A stretch of 38,855 bases of DNA from the IMG/VR virus record IMGVR_UViG_3300006868_000041, positions 1 through 38,855 of that record. One strand, 5' to 3'. Below are positions 8,601 through 17,600 of the stretch, one piece after another. Position numbers and translations under genes: made by a program. Position 1 is the first letter of the stretch, and each line of letters starts with the position of its first letter. The notes below the pieces were generated by a model that saw nothing but the letters and a program-made list of their open reading frames with translations, had not been told where the DNA came from and searched no databases. The DNA comes from a virus.

Positions 8601-11600
8601 AATGAAACATCTATTGGAGGTCTTTCTACAACAAAGGATTATATAGTAACAACTATTAATAATGATTCCTTTAAATTATCTGATGTTGGAATCGGTTCTG
8701 ATTTAAAATATTTGTATTTTAATAGAAACGTCTTTAAAAATTTAACGTCTTCTGGTTCGGGATTACACACTTTCAATTATCCAGAAATTTCTGTAAAAGT
8801 TATTGGAAAAGTTGGAGTAACTTCTATAGGTGAAGATACTTTTGAAGCTAAAGTTCAACCAATAGTTCGTGGTGAGTTAACTTCAATACATTTAACTAAT
8901 AATGGACAAAATTATGGAACTAGTAGAATCTTAAACCTTAAAAGATTGCCAAAGGTAAGTTTAATTAGTGGAACTGATGCTGCACTAAAACCTGTCATAC
9001 TAAATGGACAAATTGTCAATGTCGTAATTTTAAATTCTGGAAAAGATTATACATCTATACCAGATTTGATTGTACGTGGTACAGGAACATCTGGAAAATT
9101 AGTACCGATATTAAAAGATGGTGCTATTGTTGATGTTAAAATATCCAGACCTGGCGTTGGATATGAGCAAAATTCCACATCAATTGAAGTGTTGCCGGCC
9201 GGCAATAATGCAGAATTTGAATCAGTAATTCAATCGTGGAGAGTGAATGAGGTTCGAAAAAATCTATCAAATGTCAAGGATGATGATATTTTTGTTTCTC
9301 CTAGTATGAATGATGGCAAAGGATTGCAGTGTTATTTTGCTTATGGCCCAAGAAATTTAAGAAAATTAGTATATTCCACTGATAGGGGTGGGAGAATTTT
9401 GTATGGTAGAAATGATCTAAGAATTGTGAATGGATTAGAGTCTAGCAATATAAACCACTCACCAATTATTGGATGGGCATATGATGGAAGTCCGATATAT
9501 GGTCCATATGGATACAAGACAAATAAAGGAACTGGAGGAGTAACACAACTTAAGAGTGGTTATACATTAAAGTTATCCCCCAATAGACCTCCATTAGTAA
9601 ATTTTCCTGAAGGATTTTTTGTTGAGGACTTTGAGTGGAGTTATTCTTCTTCTGAAGATACTCTTGATGAAAATAATGGAAGATTTTGCATAACACCAGA
9701 ATTTCCAAATGGAATCTATGCGTATTTTACAACTTTTGACGCAATACCATCAGAGGATGGGGTATTTAAAAATTTTAAAGCACCCACATTTCCATATGTA
9801 ATTGGAAATTCATATCATAAAACTCCAGATGAGTTTAATTTCAAAAAAAGATCAAATCAGGATGATATAAATTTAAATGATTTTAATATAAGTAGAAATA
9901 CATATCCATATTTGCTGTCTAATGATAATAGTGGTTATGATTATCTGGTAGAATCTTACAAATTTACCGATCAAGATCCTACTATTACATCAGTAAATAG
10001 GGGAAATATTACATCAATTGGTATTGTTAGTGAAGGTATAAATTATCAAGTTGATGATACAGTCGTTCTTGACGCATCGACCACCTCTAGAGATTTTGGG
10101 CAAAGTAACAAAGTTTCTCTGATAGGAGGAGTTGGTGTATCTTCAATATCTTGCGAAACCTTTATCGTACCAAACTTAGAATTTTATCCAAATGGAAGCA
10201 CTGTAGTAGCTGTACACACTACTAACCATAATATTAGTAATAATGAGGCATTGAATGTAGTTGGACTGAGCACTGAAAAATACATTAAACCGGGTCAGTA
10301 TACTGTTGGTATTTCTTCATTAACATTTGAACTGCAAAATACTTTAAATGCTCAAAATATAACCGGAATTGTTACTTACATAAACATTAAGGCTAATACA
10401 ACTTCATTTTTCTCAGACTTAAAGTTTGTAGAACCAAATGATGTATATAATTTATATGCAAATAAGACGTATACTGAATCAGTTCGTGTTCTTCTCCCAC
10501 AGGTCGGAACTGCAATTACAAGCAAGGCTTTGGATCCTGAAAGCAATCCTACAAGATTTACCGATGCTGCCGTATATGACTATATATGGGATAATTATGA
10601 TGAATTTGATGTTGATGGTGATGGAGTAGTTTCTTTTAATGATGCGATAGTTATAGTAAGACACCTGTATGGAGACGAGGTTAAGGAAAGGGGTGCTTTT
10701 TCTGGAAATCGTATTTTTTCTACAGGTGGCGGTATTAGTGGAATTGGTTATAGTGGTGTGCCGGCCGCCGCCACAAGAACTACCAACAGAGAAGTGAGAG
10801 ATTTCTTGGATTTCAGATCTTTTCATTCTAGGGAAGGTAATATTGGAGTTTCTACAAATGTAATTACTGGTATACAAACGGGATATCTTTTTTATGGATC
10901 AGATCCAGATAATGTTGTTCGTGGAAAAGTTAGTATTGGCCAATCCGTCAACAGTACATTTGTGGCTGCTGGCACTACAGTGACTGCTATTGGTAAAAAT
11001 TCTATTACTATCAGCAACACTACAACAAATACAGAAACTCAAGTAGGAACTTCAATTACATTTGGAAATGGATTGTATGATGTTGATGGTAATGGTCAAA
11101 TAACTGTTTTTAGTGATGGCATAATGATAGCTAGAGTTTTTGGCCCTAGTGAATTTAAAAATCCATCTGATAATGGCATAGCTGGTTTTGCTACTGATAA
11201 TACAATTTTTGATACTCTTAAGGTTTTAAATATAGATCCAGATTTGGGAAGAATTAGAGTATTACGAACAGGTAATGGAACATATAGTGGTGTATTTGGT
11301 TCTAACAGTGAACTTGTAGAAAGATCTAGAAAAGTAGAGATTCCATTCATTGGAATTTCAACAGTTAATGACTCAAGAAAAACCTATGAGTATTATTTTA
11401 ATCCTACAGAATCCATAGGAATAGGGGAAGACATTAGTGCAGGTGCAGGTACTACAATTACATTTACGAATCCTGGTGCTGGCCAAACTCAGGTCTTTGT
11501 TCCAACCAGAGCAATTTATCTTCCATATCATACATTAAGAACTGGTGATAAAGTTGTATATAAGACAAATATTGGAGATACAATAGGTGTATCTACTGTT

Positions 11601-14600
11601 AGTGGAGGTTCTAGTGTACCTCTTACCCAATATTCCGAGTTATATGTTGGAAAAATAAATGACAACTTTATTGGACTTTCTACAGTAAAAGTTTCTGCGG
11701 GAACAACGGATGGAATTTTTGTTGGGGTTACACCAGAAACAGAGCATCATGAATTGCTCTATTTTGTTGGGTTGGGGACAGGTGTATATCACAGTTTAAC
11801 ATTTAATAATCCAGACACAGTAACTGGTAATTTAGAAAAGAACATCGTTACTGTTTCAACTTCAAGTACGCATGGATTATCTCTTCTTGATAATGTTTTT
11901 GTTGAAGTAAAACCAAATATTAATGAAACAATAAAAGTAAAATATAACAAGAGTATTAGAAAATTAATTGTCAATGAATATGATTATGTCACATCAGGAA
12001 TTTCTTCCGAAAATAGAACAATTTCTATAACAGATCATAAACTTTCAACAGGCCAAAAAGTTATTAATTTTTTAAATACATCTATTAATGATGATTCTTT
12101 TAAAGATGAGGGAGAATATTATGTATACGTTGTTGATAGAAATACAATCAAGTTAACAAATGAAAAATATGAATTATTCGAAAAAACTCCATCATTTATT
12201 GGACTTTCTACTCTTTCTTCAGGATCTTTATCTTTAATAAATCCCCCCTTAAATCTAGTTAAAAATTCTACGGTTAAATTTGATTTATCGGATTCTTCGT
12301 TATCTTATGTTCAAAATAATATTTCATATTCAGCGTTTAGATTTGATTTTTATAGAGATTCTAGTTATAAAGACATATATGTTACTAATGAGTTAAATTC
12401 ATTATTCGCAGTATCTTCTGAAGGACAAATTGGAGTAACTGCAGGTGCAAATTATACATTGACAGTCAATGATAATACTCCAAATAGACTTTACTATAAA
12501 TTAACTCCCATTGATTTAAATCAAAATGTAATAGAAAATAAACAAATTTCCGTAGATAAAGAAGTAGAATTTTTTAATTCTATTTTTCCAATAGATAGTG
12601 ATTATTCTGGAAAGCATACGGTTACTGGAATTGGATCTACATCTTTTTCATATTTACTTTCAGTAAAACCAGAAGCATCTGCTTATATTTCAACAAACAC
12701 ATCACTATCATATAATACTACATCATCTAGTGCATATGGACCAATAAAAAATATATCTGTTGGTAATGGGGGCAAATATTATTCAGAAATTCCAGGAATT
12801 TCTGAAATAGTGACTGGAATAGGAACTGGAGCTATTCTTAATGTCTTCAGTGACAGTATTGGTAAAATTAATTCAGTAAGAATTGATGATATTGGATTTG
12901 ATTACCCATCAGATTTAACTTTAAAACCTGAAGTATACATTCCACAAATATTAAGAGTTGAACAATTATCAAAGTTTAAGTCAATTAGTATAATCACAGA
13001 TACTCAAGGTGCTACAGGGCCCACTAATATTTTTAGACACAATATACCACCAAAACTTGTTGTAGTTGATGGAATTACTAACAAAGTTGTGGATGATGCA
13101 ATTTTGAAAATGAATCTACCTGAAAAAAAGGTAGACATTCTTCAAAATACATTTTCATTATCTGATGCTATACCAAAATTAATTCCTACAGAAAATGTAA
13201 CTGGAATTGGATTCACTTCTTTAACATATGACATTTCAACCAAGGAAGTCACTGTTTCTTTGACTAACGCTCAAGGACCAAAATTTGCAAATCTCAATCA
13301 AAATACCACCGAAGATTTTGTAAATATTAGAGTTGGTGATAATGTTTTAGTAGAAAACGTAAGTGTTGGAGTAGGAACTACTGGAACTGGATATAATTCT
13401 TCAAATTATAATTACAAATTATTCCCAGTGGTAGGTGTTACTACTGCAACAGGAATTGTTACATTTAGTATGAGTAGTGTTATTGAGGACGATTATAATC
13501 CAGGTAAATTTATTAGTAATTTATCTTCACCTTCATTATTACCAGAAAGACTATTTCCAAAGTTCTCTATAGAGTTAGATAAAACTGGATTTAAAGAATC
13601 CGAAATTGTGAAGTCTGGTTCTAAGACAGGAAAGGTAATAAAATTTGATAGTTTCAATAAATTAGTTCATATTGAAAGCGCAGACGAATTTTTTATCAAT
13701 GATACGTTAATTTCAGAATCCTTCGGAACAAAAGCTATAGTAAAAGATAATACTTTCTTTGAAAGTAGATTAGATTTAGACTATTATTCTATAATTGGAA
13801 GAAAATGGTCAAACACCACAGGTTTTATAAGTGATAATTTGCAAAGGGTACATGACAACGACTACTATCAATATTTTTCATATGCAGTAAAATCTAAAAT
13901 TGGTATTGATAAGTGGGATGAAAGTGTAAGTACTCTTAATCATGCTGCAGGATTTAAAAAGTTTAGTGATTTACAAATTGAATCTTCGGTCCCAACTTCT
14001 TTGAGTATGAAACCAACGATTGAAGAAGTTACTACCGTGTTTATTACTCTCGATAATATTGTAGATTTGAACTGCTATGATAACTTTGATTTAGTTCATG
14101 AAAATTTACTTATTTCTGATGGTAATAGGACATTTTCAAATGAAATTAATTTTACATCCACAATCTTAACAGATTATGATGAATCTATTTCAAATAGAGT
14201 AGTTAATATTGATGATGTCAGTGGAGAGTTTAATAGTAATCCAAGATCAACACCATTTTCGGAAATATTCAGAACATTAACAGAAGACACAAGATCTCAA
14301 AAATTTATCACATACGTTAGAGATAGAACTTTTGTTGGAGAAAGGCAATTGATGGTGGCCACTGTTCTAACTGATACTGATCGCGCCTTAGGCATGATTA
14401 ATCAATATGGAACTGTCTATACTCAATCTGATTTAGGATCTCTCGATTATGTGATTGACGGCAATGATGGTGTGCTTCGTTTTTATCCGACAAAATATCA
14501 ATATAATAATTATAATGTTTCGTTCTTTGCATATTCTTTAGAAGATATAGTATCAATATCAACAGTATCTTCATCGCATACTGTAGGAATTTCTTCAGAA

Positions 14601-17600
14601 TTAGCAGGAAAACCTCAAGGAAGTATAGCCAGTATAGGATCTTCCGAAATACTTACAGTTGGTACTGCGGTTACAAATTTAGTGGTCATTTCGGGTATTG
14701 GAACTACCCTTCCTAGTGTTAGGTCTGCAAAAGTTTTAGTCAATATTGAAGTCGATGATGGTCAAACTGAATTTAATGAACTTAATGTTATTCATAATGG
14801 AACAGATGCACATCTATTAGAATTTGGTCAACTAAATGCACATTCAATTGATACTTTTGGATCATCTGGTCTTGGAACATATGGTGCATCAGTTTCTAGT
14901 GATAATGAATTGATAATTGAGTTCACTCCATCAGTAGGACTTGGAACAACTGCAGTAATTAGTGCAAATACTATTACTGTGGGTCTCTCTACAGAAATCT
15001 ATAATAATCAAAATTCTGGACTTGGTTCTGAGTCTACATTAAGTTCGGGAACATTAATAACAAAATGTACAGAATTAATAGGTGGTTCTGCAGAGTCTGT
15101 TGCAGAATTTTCAAGTGAGTTTGATGCTGCGTATTCAATTATTCAAGTTGCAGATCTTGATAATGATATGTATCAAATGTCAGAGGCTATCATTGTTTCT
15201 GATGGAACAGATGCTCACATTACAGAATTTGGAAATGTAGAAACTAATCATAGTTTGGGTGAAATGACTGGAGGTGTTAATTCAGGAATAACCCAGATTA
15301 CATTCACTCCTGCTGCTGGAGTTGGAGATCTTCATGTCAAATCATTTACACATGCAATTAAAGTGGATACTGGAACTGATTCTGGAGAAATTGATTTAGA
15401 TAACTCCAAATTGATAACAAATTCAGGAACTTACACTGGAACTGAATTAGATGTTAGAAAAGATTTTGAAATTCTCCATAAAACATATCCAGTATTTAAG
15501 AGAGTATTTGATGGATCTGACAGCAGTTTTGTTGATGTGGTCAATAATAAAATTATTCTACCATACCATTTCTTTACAACAGGAGAGAAAGTAGAATACA
15601 GACCTAAAACAGGAATTGGTACTAATAGTATAGGTATTGATGATATAACTGTTGGAAGTGGTACTACAGATAAATTACCAACTACAGTATATGTAATTAA
15701 ATTAAGTGAAAGTGAAATTAGATTTGCACAAACCGCTGAAAATGCCCTTAAACCTTTCCCAGAACCAATTACAATAACTTCAGTTGGAATTAATAGTGAT
15801 CATAGCATAACTTCAACTAATCAAAATCAGAGAGTATTAATTTCTATTGATAATTATATACAGTCTCCTATAGTTTCTACATCAGTAACAACATCTTTAG
15901 CAGATCAAGTTTTGATAACAGAGGATTCCGTCAAATTCTCGGGAATAACTTCGTTCTTTAGTGGTGATTATATTAAGATTGATGATGAAATCATGAGAAT
16001 ACGTGGAGTTGGTATTGGTTCCACTAATGCAATTACGGTCTTTAGAGCCTGGGCAGGAACCTCACTTGCTGGACACTCTACGGATAGTTTAGTTACAAAG
16101 ATCAAAGGAAATTATAATATTATTGGAAATACACTAAACTTTATTGAAGCTCCTTTTGGCAATAATCCAATAAGTTCTACAACTAATGCACCATCTGAAA
16201 GAGATTGGGAAGGTATTACTACATCATCTTCATTCCATGCAAGAGCGTTTATGAAAACGGGTGTTGTTGGAGCTACCACAGACACATATGCAGGAAACTA
16301 CATATTTGACGACATTTCTCAAAACTTTAGTGGAAGTGAGGACACTTATATAATAACTTCAGGAAATTCAAATGTTGTAGGAATCTCTACTAATAATGCG
16401 ATAGTATTGATAAATGGTATTTTACAAGAACCAGGACTTAATAATGATTTTACTATAACTGAAGATTCTGATGTTGGAATAAGTTCTATTAAATTTACGG
16501 GAACAGCGAGTGCCACTTCTACTGATCCAAATTCACTTAATGTTCCTGTAGGAGGTATTATAGTTTCTGTAGCCTCATCTAGAGGACTTGGATATCAACC
16601 TTTAATATCTGCAGGTGCAACTGCTGTAATTTCAGTTGGAAATACTGTTGAATCTATTACTATTGGAAATACTGGTTCTGGTTATAGATCAAATAACATT
16701 TATGAAATTGAAACAACAACAAAATATTCTGTTGGTGTAGGATCTACTAACATTTTACTTTCAAATACTAATAGTGCCCTTAATGTTATTAATTTGAACA
16801 CAAGTTCTACTAATACTATTGCAATTGGTACATACATTAAAGAAACAACATCTATTGTTTCTATAGCAAATACATTTGTTGGTATTGGTTCCACTTCTCC
16901 ATATGAAATACCTGCAGGCACTTCAGTGAAGATTCAGATAGAGAATCCGGATGTCGGTATTGTAAATGTTGGTGTTGCTACGACTTCTTTGGGTATTGTG
17001 AATGTAACTCATGTCGGTTTTAGTACAATAAATGCAGGATTTGTTACGTCTGTGACAATAACAAATGGTGGAGATGGATTCTCATCAACAAATCCCCCAT
17101 ATGTAATATTTGATGAACCTCTCCCATATTCCAACATACCTTTAGTTTATAGTGAAACTTCTGTTGGAAGTGGAGGAACACAGGCAAAAGTTAATATTAC
17201 TGTTGGACAAGGTTCTAGTGTGATTGATTTTGAAATCATTAATCAAGGTTATGGATATGGTCAAGGACATGTGCTTACCATTCCTACAGGAGGTATTACC
17301 GGTATTCCTACAGATTCTTCAATTGGAACATCATTTGAAGAATTTAAATTGACAATACAAGAAACATTAACTGATGAATTTTCTGCATGGTTTATCGGTG
17401 AAATAGAACCACTTGATGATTTCTCCGATCTTTTTGATGGATCCAGAAAAACATTCTCATTATTTAGATCTGGAAATAGATTGTCAGTTCAGTCTGATTA
17501 TGGATCAATTGTAAACGTTGATGATGTCTTAATTGTTTTCATTAATGATATTTTACAAATTCCTGGCGATTCCTATACATTTAGTAGTGGAAGCACAATT

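Noticed and set aside
10479-10877. Minus-strand frame of 132 codons across the dockerin-like region
   Set aside because: It lies wholly inside the giant coding frame on the other strand, with no promoter, Shine-Dalgarno or familiar motif.
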